Made by a program: the position numbers and the translations under genes | Notes under the pieces: model-generated | What the model was told of the DNA's origin: nothing | The model's input: the letters and a program-made list of their open reading frames with translations, nothing else | The model's database searches: none | Part shown: positions 26,332-34,615 of the stretch, piece after piece | Layout of the letters: the number at the start of each line of letters is the position of its first letter | How positions within the stretch are numbered: the first letter of the stretch is position 1 | Assembly (NCBI GenBank): GCA_038237475.1 | Contig: JBBRYS010000007.1 | Coordinates: 226,133-290,132 of the forward strand | Source: JAOAPY01 sp038237475 | GTDB lineage: Bacteria > Acidobacteriota > Blastocatellia > Pyrinomonadales > Pyrinomonadaceae | Reading direction: 5' to 3' | Length of the DNA stretch: 64,000 nucleotides

Positions 26332-26439
26332 TGAGACTTCGAAAATTAGAGCGCAACGAACGACTTGCAGCTTCGCATCATAGGCACACCCGCGCTGGAC
26401 ACTCCAGCCCTATGCCTGAGCACAGAGAGATTTGCCAGT

Positions 26440-28821
26440 ATGAAATTAAATAGATTTTTTGGTTTTGCCGTTCTGATTCTAACTATGGCAGCAGGGATGA
26501 ACGCTGGTTCACTTCGCTCGCTGGCTGCTGGTGTTCCGGCCCTTGATTCAGAACCCGTACTCTACTCTGAGGACTGGCGTGCTACCGGGCCGCCGGGAGG
26601 CGACGTGCGGGCCCTCGTAGTCGACCCCAAAGATGCGTCCCGTTTCTACTTCGGCACTCTTGACGGTCAAGTCTATACTTCGGCTGACGGCGCCCGGACC
26701 TGGCGCTTGCTCTACAATTTCAACATCCCGCGCCTGTTTGTCGATCACGTGATGGTTGATCCGCGCGATTCAAAAATCCTCTATGTAGGCGCGCATCGTC
26801 ATAAGGAACCCGGCGGTTTTTTCAAGTCTACCGATGGCGGTCATAAGTGGCATGAGAGCAAGGAACTGAAGAATGAAGCAATTCACTCCCTGGCCCAGTC
26901 ACAGTTGAATCCGAATATCCTGATCGCCGGTACCTTCAACGGCATGTTCCGCTCCGACGACTCAGGCAGCAGCTGGACGCAGTTGCCTACCTACAGCACT
27001 CCCGGTCTGGTCCATGTCGAATCCCTGGCCATTGATCCGGTTAATCCCGACATCATCTATGCCGGGACCTGGTACCTGCCTTATAAAACAACTGACGGTG
27101 GCAAGACCTGGTCCATCATCAAGAATGGAATTATTGACGACTCTGATATTTTCGCCATCGATATTGATCCGCGCGACCGCAATCACATCATTGCCTCCGC
27201 TTGTAGTGGCATCTACGAAACCCGCAGCGCCGGCAGCAGTTGGAAAAAAGTCCAGGGGATTCCTTCGCAGTCGCGCCGGACTCGAGCCATCATGCAGCAC
27301 CCATCGATTCCGGGCGTCGTCTTTGCTGGAACCACCGAAGGGTTCTGGCGGTCCGAAAGGGGAGGCGATGCTGACTCATGGATGGTTACCACTTCGCGCC
27401 AGCTGGAAATAAACGCCATCGCAGTTCATCCTTCTCACCCTGACACGGTATATATCGGCACGAATAACTATGGGGTGATGGTTTCCAATGACGGCGGGAA
27501 GAGCTTCGTGCCCAGTAACGGCGGTTATAGTGGACGTTTCGCTAACGCGATAGTCTCAGATCGTGAAATGGTTAACCGCGTCTATGCGAGCACTATCAAC
27601 ACCACCACCGGTGGCGGATTCTTTTTTGTCAGCGACGACAGCGGACAATCATGGCATCCCTCGATGCGCAGCATGCCTTCGCGGCTGATCACATACTCAA
27701 TTCTTCAGGATGCAGCCGACCCGAACACAATTTTGCTGGGAACAAATCTCGGCGTTTATAAATCAGTCGATCGCGGCACGTCATGGGCGCCGGTGTGGAG
27801 CGGTAACAAACCCGTAGTGGTCCAACCCAACGCACCAACGAAACGCAAGGGGCGAGCGCCAGTGCGGCGCGCGCCAGTGAAACGAACAGCCACTCGCGGC
27901 GTCAGCGAAGTTGTGCGTCGCGCCCAGGCAGCCTTGAACAGCGCCGGCTATCCCGTTGGCACACCTGATGGCCAGGTTGGGGTTCAGACTACAGCAGCCG
28001 TGCGTCGCTTCCAGACAGACAAAAGCATTCCGGTAACCGGCAGTCTGGATGAGGTGACCCTCGCTGCTTTGGGAGTCTCTGAACACGATGCCTCGGCAAC
28101 CGTGGGCGACGGGCAAAGTTCTTCCCTGCTTCTGACTGACGCGATTAATGAATTAGTGCAGACGATCGACAGCGAGAGCCAGAAGTCTCTCACGCTGGCG
28201 GCCACTAACACCGGTTTGTACCAAACCTTCGATCCGGCCAAGGGCTGGCGCAAACTTCCGTTTGGACCAGCCTTTGATTTCCACGTCGCCACCGTCAGTG
28301 CCAACAGCAAGCTGCCTGACACGATCTGGGTCGGCACAGCATCATCAGGTGTCCTCGTGTCGAGCGACGCGGGGCGCAGCTGGCGGCAAGTGGATGGCAT
28401 TCCCACCGATGCCCCCATCAATGTGATTGTCCAGGATCCACAGCGGCCGGCGAATGTGTATGTTGGTACCAAACAGGCCTTCTACGCTTCTCGAGATAAC
28501 GGTCAGCATTGGCAGCGGCGCGGAGGCAATCTACCCTTCGGAGACTTCACCAGCATTTTGGTGAATCCGAAAAACAGCGAGGAGTTGTTTACCGGTAACG
28601 CCTATCAGAATGGCGAGTTCGGCGGCGGTGTCTATCATTCGTCTAATGCCGGACTGTCATGGAGCAGGATCGATCCGCAGGAGCGGCGCTTGCCGAGCCT
28701 GCGCATCTGGGCGCTCGCGCTCGACTCTCAAAACCAGGGAAGCCTTTTCGTCGGCTCTCATTCAGCAGGAATCTACGTAGTTCCCAGAAGCGCAGCTCGC
28801 GCCACTGCTACCCCGCAGTAA
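26440..28821 (+). CDS. secreted VPS10/sortilin-type beta-propeller with internal peptidoglycan-binding domain
   Basis: 793 residues. Signal peptide about 1-30 (FFGFAVLILTMAAGMNAG); many BNR/sialidase-type repeats of the kind SxDGGxTW, such as TSADGARTW, STDGGHKW and TTDGGKTWS, form a large propeller. A basic linker (KRKGRAPVRRAPVKRTATR) and a PG_binding_1 domain (about 488-548; VRRAQAALNSAGYPVGTPDG...TAAVRRFQTDK) interrupt it. Sialidase Asp boxes are present but no glycosidase catalytic residues can be assigned. ATG 26440 begins the signal peptide; the open frame upstream is not trusted. Likely cell-wall-anchored in the periplasm or outside. Confidence 0.82.
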   Translation: MKLNRFFGFAVLILTMAAGMNAGSLRSLAAGVPALDSEPVLYSEDWRATGPPGGDVRALVVDPKDASRFYFGTLDGQVYTSADGARTWRLLYNFNIPRLFVDHVMVDPRDSKILYVGAHRHKEPGGFFKSTDGGHKWHESKELKNEAIHSLAQSQLNPNILIAGTFNGMFRSDDSGSSWTQLPTYSTPGLVHVESLAIDPVNPDIIYAGTWYLPYKTTDGGKTWSIIKNGIIDDSDIFAIDIDPRDRNHIIASACSGIYETRSAGSSWKKVQGIPSQSRRTRAIMQHPSIPGVVFAGTTEGFWRSERGGDADSWMVTTSRQLEINAIAVHPSHPDTVYIGTNNYGVMVSNDGGKSFVPSNGGYSGRFANAIVSDREMVNRVYASTINTTTGGGFFFVSDDSGQSWHPSMRSMPSRLITYSILQDAADPNTILLGTNLGVYKSVDRGTSWAPVWSGNKPVVVQPNAPTKRKGRAPVRRAPVKRTATRGVSEVVRRAQAALNSAGYPVGTPDGQVGVQTTAAVRRFQTDKSIPVTGSLDEVTLAALGVSEHDASATVGDGQSSSLLLTDAINELVQTIDSESQKSLTLAATNTGLYQTFDPAKGWRKLPFGPAFDFHVATVSANSKLPDTIWVGTASSGVLVSSDAGRSWRQVDGIPTDAPINVIVQDPQRPANVYVGTKQAFYASRDNGQHWQRRGGNLPFGDFTSILVNPKNSEELFTGNAYQNGEFGGGVYHSSNAGLSWSRIDPQERRLPSLRIWALALDSQNQGSLFVGSHSAGIYVVPRSAARATATPQ

Positions 28822-28929
28822 CTGTTTGTTTAAGTGTTAGTCGCGCGGCTGGCCAGGCGATGTCTCGCCAGTCGTCGCCGACTAGATTGAGGTAGCTGGT
28901 AATTCAACCTGTCGTTGAAGGTTAGCGCC

Positions 28930-28958
28930 TTGACACACACTTGTGCAGCCGTGTACAT
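28930..28958 (+). promoter_or_regulatory. rpsA promoter candidate
   Basis: TTGACA (28930-28935), a 17-bp spacer and GTACAT (28953-28958). It lies about 280 bp upstream of the S1 start and is the best promoter in the gap 28822-29240. Confidence 0.5.
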
Positions 28959-28965
28959 TTGCCCA

Positions 28966-29240
28966 CCTACCCGGTTATAAGCGACTGGTAAGTGGTCGGA
29001 CCAAGCGGGTGACTACGGGCACGACGGAAATCGAAACAAATTACACCTCCTTTTCCAAATTTAGACGGCTCGAATCCTCGCTCGAATTTTAAATCCGACA
29101 CACAACGCCAGGGTAAGCAAGCCAACGGGACGCCTCCAAAAGAGTTCCCTATGTCGTAAAGGTGTGCGACTAGTGGTGTCCGGGTAAAAGCGTGACCAGA
29201 TCTCTGACACGCTGATATTGCGCGAGAAGTAGGAGCCTGC
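28966..29240 (+). promoter_or_regulatory. long rpsA 5' leader
   Basis: If the promoter above is used, about 275 nt of leader precede the S1 start, with no reading frame of note. Long leaders are typical of autoregulated rpsA in other bacteria. Short complementary stretches exist but I see no defined motif beyond the GTAGGAG ribosome-binding site. Confidence 0.3.
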
Positions 29241-31115
29241 ATGTTTAGTGAAGAACCCAAGCTGGAAACCAGCGAGGAAAATATTAACCAACCATCATCC
29301 GGCGAAACTGAAAGTTCGTCGACCCAGGCCGCGGCCACGGAGTCAACCGGCACCGCGGCAGCCACCGTCTCGGAACCAAGTGCTGACGAAGATGAACCTC
29401 GCTCGATGGGCGATGTCGACTTTGGACAGTTGCTGGACCAATTCGAGCAGGAACAAGCCAGCCTTACGGAAGGCGAAGTTGTACGCGGAACCGTAGTCGG
29501 CATCAGTGAACGCGGCGTGGTGATCGACTTTGGCTATAAGTCCGAAGGCATCGTGAACCCGGCCGAATTCACCGAAGACGGCGAGATTACGGTAAAGCCT
29601 GGCGATGAAGTCGATGTGCTCGTCAAGAGCATGGACACACATGATGGTTTGCCTATCCTCTCGCGCGCCGACGCTGTTCGCATGAGGGCCTGGGACGAAT
29701 TGGAAAAGGCCTATCGCGATGGCACCAACATCAAGGGCCGGATCGCCGAGCGAATCAAAGGCGGTCTGCGCGTAGACATCGACGGCATCGCTGCCTTTCT
29801 GCCCGGGTCGCAGGTTGATGTCCGCCCCATCCGCAATCTCGACAGTCTCCGCAATCAGGAAATTGAAGCGAAAGTAATCAAGCTCAATCGCAAGCGTTCG
29901 AATGTCGTGCTCTCCCGCAAAGCTGTTATCGAAGAAGATAACGTGGGCCGTAAAGACGAGACGCTGGGCGGAATTGAGGAAGACATCATCGTCGAGGGCC
30001 AAATCAAGAATCTCACCGATTACGGCGCGTTCGTCGATCTCGGTGGCGTTGACGGCCTCCTTCACGTAACGGATATGTCCTGGGGGCGGCTGCAGAATCC
30101 TGGTGAGATATTCCGCGTTGGCGATACCATTCAGGTCAAGGTGTTGAAATTCGATCGCGAGCGCGAGCGAGTTTCGCTGGGCTACAAACAATTGTTACCC
30201 GATCCCTGGGCCTCAGTCGAAGAACGCTTTCCGCTGCACACCAGGATCACCGGCAAGATTGCCAGCGTCGCCGACTACGGCGCGTTTGTAGAACTGGAAA
30301 ACGGCGTCGAAGGCCTGGTCCATGTCTCCGAGATGAGCTGGTCCAAGCGAGTCAAGCACCCCAGCAAGATTGTAAACCCCGGCGACACGGTCGAGGTCGA
30401 AGTGCTGGCAGTCGATCCGAAGGCCCGCCGCATCAGTCTGGGCATGAAGCAGATTCAGGACAACCCCTGGCGCACTCTCAATGAGCGTTACGCAGTGGGT
30501 TCCAGGGTCCAGGGTCGCGTACGTAACCTGACTGACTTTGGCGCCTTCATCGAAATCGAAGACGGCGTTGATGGCTTGGTCCATGTCTCAGACATTTCGT
30601 GGTCCAGACGCATCAAGCATCCCAGCGAATTGCTGAAGAAGGGGCAGGAAATCGAAGCTGTTATTACCAGCATTGATATTGAAAATCGCCGGCTCTCGCT
30701 CTCAATCAAGGACCTCGAGCCCAATGCCTGGGAACGCTTCGTGGCTGACCATCAGCCCGGCGATGTGGTCCACGGTAAGATCGCGCGCTTTGCCAACTTC
30801 GGCGCCTTCGTTGAACTTGAAGAAAATCTGGAAGGTCTCTGTCACATTTCAGAGCTTTCCGAAGAGCGAGTGGAGAAACCGGAAGAGGTGGTCCAACTCG
30901 GCCAGGAGATGGATTTCAAGATCCTCAGAATAGACTCCGAAGGCAAAAAGATCGGACTGTCCGCACGGGCCGTCGGTAAGGACGAACCCATCGTTGACTC
31001 CAAGGTTTACTCTTCCGATGTGGGTGGCGGCATGGCATCCATGGGTGAGTTGGCCGACTTTGGTTTGGGTCGCGCTGCTGCTCCTGCTGCTCCCCCCGAA
31101 GAACCCGAGAAGTAA
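29241..31115 (+). CDS. rpsA: 30S ribosomal protein S1
   Basis: 624 residues. It binds mRNA and helps unfold it on the 30S subunit. An acidic, Ser/Thr-rich tail (1-70) precedes six S1 repeats at about 78-150, 165-230, 250-320, 335-405, 420-490 and 508-580; repeats 3-6 show the typical (D/N)YGAF(V/I)(D/E)...GLVH(V/I)S core (LTDYGAFVDLGG, VADYGAFVELEN, LTDFGAFIEIED, FANFGAFVELEE). ATG 29241 follows GTAGGAG. The IHF/HU gene lies 200 bp downstream, the same order as rpsA-ihfB in gammaproteobacteria. Confidence 0.96.
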   Translation: MFSEEPKLETSEENINQPSSGETESSSTQAAATESTGTAAATVSEPSADEDEPRSMGDVDFGQLLDQFEQEQASLTEGEVVRGTVVGISERGVVIDFGYKSEGIVNPAEFTEDGEITVKPGDEVDVLVKSMDTHDGLPILSRADAVRMRAWDELEKAYRDGTNIKGRIAERIKGGLRVDIDGIAAFLPGSQVDVRPIRNLDSLRNQEIEAKVIKLNRKRSNVVLSRKAVIEEDNVGRKDETLGGIEEDIIVEGQIKNLTDYGAFVDLGGVDGLLHVTDMSWGRLQNPGEIFRVGDTIQVKVLKFDRERERVSLGYKQLLPDPWASVEERFPLHTRITGKIASVADYGAFVELENGVEGLVHVSEMSWSKRVKHPSKIVNPGDTVEVEVLAVDPKARRISLGMKQIQDNPWRTLNERYAVGSRVQGRVRNLTDFGAFIEIEDGVDGLVHVSDISWSRRIKHPSELLKKGQEIEAVITSIDIENRRLSLSIKDLEPNAWERFVADHQPGDVVHGKIARFANFGAFVELEENLEGLCHISELSEERVEKPEEVVQLGQEMDFKILRIDSEGKKIGLSARAVGKDEPIVDSKVYSSDVGGGMASMGELADFGLGRAAAPAAPPEEPEK

Positions 31116-31136
31116 TCTGCGCCCTGGCTACTCGCG

Positions 31137-31165
31137 CCGGTACAGCGGTTAAAACGCTGTACCGG
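31137..31165 (+). terminator. hairpin after rpsA
   Basis: Perfect 11-bp inverted repeat CCGGTACAGCG/CGCTGTACCGG with a 7-nt loop just after rpsA. There is no T-tract; it may be a dispersed palindrome or a weak terminator. Confidence 0.45.
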
Positions 31166-31315
31166 TGACGGTTATGGTCTTGCCCGCAGTGATGGATCTC
31201 TGGTACTGTACGCCCGTTCTGTTCTACCTCGCCCTTTTAAGACTTGCAGAAACAATATGGTTGGCAGCAGAGAGACAAGGCCTTAATTGGTCTGGTGGAA
31301 ACTTTGAGGTGACGC

Positions 31316-31654
31316 ATGACAAAAGCGGAACTCGTCGAAGATGTGGCGCGAGCGGCTGAACTTACAAAAAAAGATGCGGAACGTCTGGTCGAGATTGTCT
31401 TCGAGAGTATTGTCGAAAGTCTGAACCATGGCGAGAAAATTGAACTGCGTGGCTTTGGCAGCTTTCGCGTGCGCGAGCGTGGCGCGCGGCGCGGACGAAA
31501 TCCCAAAACCGGCGAGCCCGTAAGTATTCCCGCCAAGCGTGTCCCCTATTTCAAGCCTGGTAAAGAACTCAAGGAACTGATTAATGAAGGGAACGAACCG
31601 CTGCCGTTAGGTTCCAGCGCCAGCGACGATTTGGATCACCCACCTGTTTTTTAA
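31316..31654 (+). CDS. ihfB: IHF/HU-family DNA-binding protein
   Basis: 112 residues. A nucleoid protein that bends DNA as a dimer. It starts MTKAELVEDVARAAELTKKD and contains GFGSFRVRERGARRGRNPKT and VPYFKPGKELKELIN, closer to IHF beta than to canonical HU. The intercalating Pro of the beta-arm region (RNPKTGEPV) is present. A short acidic tail follows. The position after rpsA supports the beta-subunit naming, but no alpha partner is visible and a homodimer is possible. Confidence 0.82.
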   Translation: MTKAELVEDVARAAELTKKDAERLVEIVFESIVESLNHGEKIELRGFGSFRVRERGARRGRNPKTGEPVSIPAKRVPYFKPGKELKELINEGNEPLPLGSSASDDLDHPPVF

Positions 31655-31683
31655 TTTATCCCTGCACTATTGAGGTACCGCAA

Positions 31684-32184
31684 GTGGAAACCTTATGGAG
31701 TCCCTGGCGTTACGATTACATCGCCGCAAGCGGAAGTGAAACCAGACCCTCGGGTTGTGTCTTCTGCGCAATTAATAAAAGTCCGGAGCGAGACAAAACA
31801 AATTTCGTTCTGCTGCGCGCCTCATTTAACTTCGTAGTTCTCAACATCTATCCCTATATCAGCGGTCATCTGCTGATTGTTCCGTTTCAACATGTAGGGG
31901 AGCTGGATGGCGCGACTAAAGAGACGACTGACGAATTGATGGATTTGACCAAGCGCTGTCAGACCGCTGTGCGTGAGGTGTACCAGCCGGCCGGCTTCAA
32001 TCTCGGCATGAATCTGGGACGTGCTGCGGGCGCCGGAATTGCCGACCATATACACATCCACATCATGCCCCGCTGGGCGGGTGATACCAACTTCATGACG
32101 TCCGTGGCTGACACGCGCGTAATACCCGAAGCTCTCGACACCACTTACACTAAACTACTGCCACACTTTCAGGATGAGTTATGA
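31684..32184 (+). CDS. HIT-family nucleotide hydrolase or phosphorylase
   Basis: 166 residues with the histidine triad HIHIHIMPRW (about 119-128) and an N-terminal zinc-type motif CVFC (about 24-27) typical of the Ap4A-phosphorylase-like branch of HIT proteins. It probably cleaves or transfers nucleotides in dinucleoside polyphosphates. Start GTG 31684 lies 29 bp after the IHF gene. It is convergent with the HD-domain gene 14 bp away. Confidence 0.9.
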   Translation: METLWSPWRYDYIAASGSETRPSGCVFCAINKSPERDKTNFVLLRASFNFVVLNIYPYISGHLLIVPFQHVGELDGATKETTDELMDLTKRCQTAVREVYQPAGFNLGMNLGRAAGAGIADHIHIHIMPRWAGDTNFMTSVADTRVIPEALDTTYTKLLPHFQDEL

Positions 32185-32198
32185 GAGCGGGAAGGAAC

Positions 32199-34607
32199 TC
32201 ACTGGCCTGAGCCCAGGCGTTTCGCCGGGCGACTTGCCATCGCCTCATCCTCAACTTCGCCACCTTCGCTGATCGGAACCTCAGACACTTTCGAATACAA
32301 CACGCCACGCTCTTCGCTGTCCAAATCAGCCTGCGGGAAAGGCGGCAGCTGTCCAGACAACTGCGGCGGATTAAAGCCGGGATAATCGACGCGCGCATGA
32401 TAGATCGCGGTCAGCGAGTGAATCATCGTCTCCCTCACAGTAGTGAGTTCGCGCAGCGAGAGTTCGCAGCGGTCAAGCTGACCGTCGCTCACGATGGCAT
32501 CCACAATCTTCACCACTATGCTGCGGATGTTTTCCGGATCGGGGCGAGCGAGAGAGCGCGCCGCCGCCTCGCAGGAATCTGCCAGCATCATGATCGCGGC
32601 TTCTTTGGATTGCGGCTTCGGCCCCGGGTAGCGAAACTCATCGACATCGACAACCTCACCCGGTTTGGCTTCCGCCTGTGCCTTGCGCAGAAAGAAGTGC
32701 AGCGTGCGCGTGCCGTGATGTTGCGGAATGAAGTCTCTGATCTTTTTCGGCAGCCCGAGTTCCTTGCCCAGCTTCTTGCCGTAGGTGACATGGCTGATGA
32801 TGATCTTCGCGCTCTGCAGCGGACGCAGCTGGTCGTGTGGGTTACTGCCCTGCTGATTCTCGACAAAGTAATCGGGCGCGGCGAGTTTGCCGATGTCGTG
32901 ATAGAGCGCGCCGATGCGGGCCAGCAGGGGATTGGCATCCACCGCACGGCAGCCTTCTTCAGCCAACTGTCCCACCGCATGTGAGTGTTGGTTCGTGCCG
33001 GGCGCGCGCAGGGCCATCTGGCCCAGCACGGGCAAATCCGCATTCGATAATTCCAGCAGCTTGACGTCAGTCAGGATTCCAAACAGTGATTCATTGATGG
33101 GCAAGCCGCCGGCAGTGAATACTGCCGTGAGCAGGCCGCCGCCGAGCCCACAGCTGAGCGCCAGCAACACAGCGCTGGCAGTGATCTGTTGTTCCGCGTA
33201 GGCAATCAGCGCGAGCGCCATCACTGCGTTTACGGCGCCAACCAGTGCGCCGGCAATAGTCACCGACTGCCGCTCGCGATAACGGCCGATGCCATATACC
33301 GCCACAGCGCAGGCTACCGTGGCATAGACGGCTTTCTGCATTCCGTTTTGTGCGAGCAGGCCGGCAAACAACGAAGTCACGATGCCCGTCATGAAGGCGA
33401 GCTGCGTATCCACCAGCATGGCCACCAGCAGCGCCGCGGCCGCAAATGGAATCGCAAAATTCCAGATGGTCGGATCGTTGAACGGCGCATTTACCTTCTG
33501 GGCAGCGACACTCTCACCCACGTAAAAGCCCACGCGCAGGAGTACTGTCTGCACGAGAATCGCAGAGCCCACCAGCGCGAAGGTCCTTTCCTGTGACAGA
33601 GCCAAAGTCACGGTGTCGCTGCGATGTTCAGTAAATTTCCAGGTGGCCCAGTAGAGAGCCGCGACCAGCAGGAACAGGCCCACCAGTCTCTGCCACGGCC
33701 GGCCCGCATGACCGGAATTTTGAATCGCTTCGAACTGCGCGCGCGTCGCCGGCGTCACGGTATCGCCCTCGCGAGCCACCACCTGATTTTTCTTTAAAGA
33801 GATCCTGACCGGAGTCACTTTGCCGGCATCTGTCTCGCGAGCTGCGGCGGTTGCAGTTTGGTCGAGCACCACATTGGGTTTAATCAGAGGCGCAACAGCT
33901 GAGAAGAGCGCGGTCTTTTCTTCCGCCGTCCAATCGTTGAGACTTCTGATACGCAGCTCCAGGTTTCGCCGGGCGGCGCTCAGTGCAGTCATGCGTGTCT
34001 GCGGACCCGGCATGATCATTTGTGCTGCGGGATTGCGATAGTCAACCAGCACGATCTCCTGTTTCAAATTCCGCACATCGCTGTCGTCATAGACATAGCC
34101 GTCGCCCGTTTCCCGAATAATCTGAGTCAGTCGATCCAACGCCACTGGATCGAAGCGATGCGCGATGATGGCGCGCGCGACCGTGGCTCCGCCTTCTCCA
34201 TTCCATTGGCCGGGCTTTTTTTGCCGCTCGGTCGCGATTTTCAGTTCGTCCCAGCCGGCTTTGAAACTTTCCGCGGAGCTCGCAGCGCGGCTGGCATCGT
34301 AGAAGAAGACCGGACGCGTCGCTTCTCTGGCTGCGTCACGCAGTCGTTCTGTTTCGGCAATGTCGACCGTGGTGATATCGCTGGGCGAGATCACGGTGGC
34401 CTTCACCACTTCGCCGTCTCTGTAGTTCCCGTACAAACCGGTGGAATAGTTAGTGAAGAGCAGCAGCGCGGTGGTCACTACCAGCAGTGAAAATCCGATC
34501 ATGAGCCGGACTTGCGGAGAGAATACGTCCAGCGGACGGACCAGATACTTGACCAGCGTGTCGCGCAGTCGGGTCAATGGGGTGGTGAATTTTGGACGAC
34601 GGCCCAT
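32199..34607 (-). CDS. pgpH: 7TM-HD phosphodiesterase, PgpH-like
   Basis: 802 residues. N-terminal transmembrane helix (about 34-55), a large extracytoplasmic 7TMR-HDED domain (about 60-320), seven membrane helices (about 325-525) and a cytoplasmic HD domain with YHDIGKL (near 570) and a second site FIPQHHGTRT. The layout matches PgpH/YqfF, which hydrolyses c-di-AMP to pApA. It lies 8 bp after hflX on the same strand, so the two are cotranscribed. The usual downstream partner ybeY is absent. The C-terminal 40 residues are Glu/Ser-rich. Confidence 0.88.
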   Translation of the reverse strand: MGRRPKFTTPLTRLRDTLVKYLVRPLDVFSPQVRLMIGFSLLVVTTALLLFTNYSTGLYGNYRDGEVVKATVISPSDITTVDIAETERLRDAAREATRPVFFYDASRAASSAESFKAGWDELKIATERQKKPGQWNGEGGATVARAIIAHRFDPVALDRLTQIIRETGDGYVYDDSDVRNLKQEIVLVDYRNPAAQMIMPGPQTRMTALSAARRNLELRIRSLNDWTAEEKTALFSAVAPLIKPNVVLDQTATAAARETDAGKVTPVRISLKKNQVVAREGDTVTPATRAQFEAIQNSGHAGRPWQRLVGLFLLVAALYWATWKFTEHRSDTVTLALSQERTFALVGSAILVQTVLLRVGFYVGESVAAQKVNAPFNDPTIWNFAIPFAAAALLVAMLVDTQLAFMTGIVTSLFAGLLAQNGMQKAVYATVACAVAVYGIGRYRERQSVTIAGALVGAVNAVMALALIAYAEQQITASAVLLALSCGLGGGLLTAVFTAGGLPINESLFGILTDVKLLELSNADLPVLGQMALRAPGTNQHSHAVGQLAEEGCRAVDANPLLARIGALYHDIGKLAAPDYFVENQQGSNPHDQLRPLQSAKIIISHVTYGKKLGKELGLPKKIRDFIPQHHGTRTLHFFLRKAQAEAKPGEVVDVDEFRYPGPKPQSKEAAIMMLADSCEAAARSLARPDPENIRSIVVKIVDAIVSDGQLDRCELSLRELTTVRETMIHSLTAIYHARVDYPGFNPPQLSGQLPPFPQADLDSEERGVLYSKVSEVPISEGGEVEDEAMASRPAKRLGSGQ

Positions 34608-34615
34608 TTGTCAGC

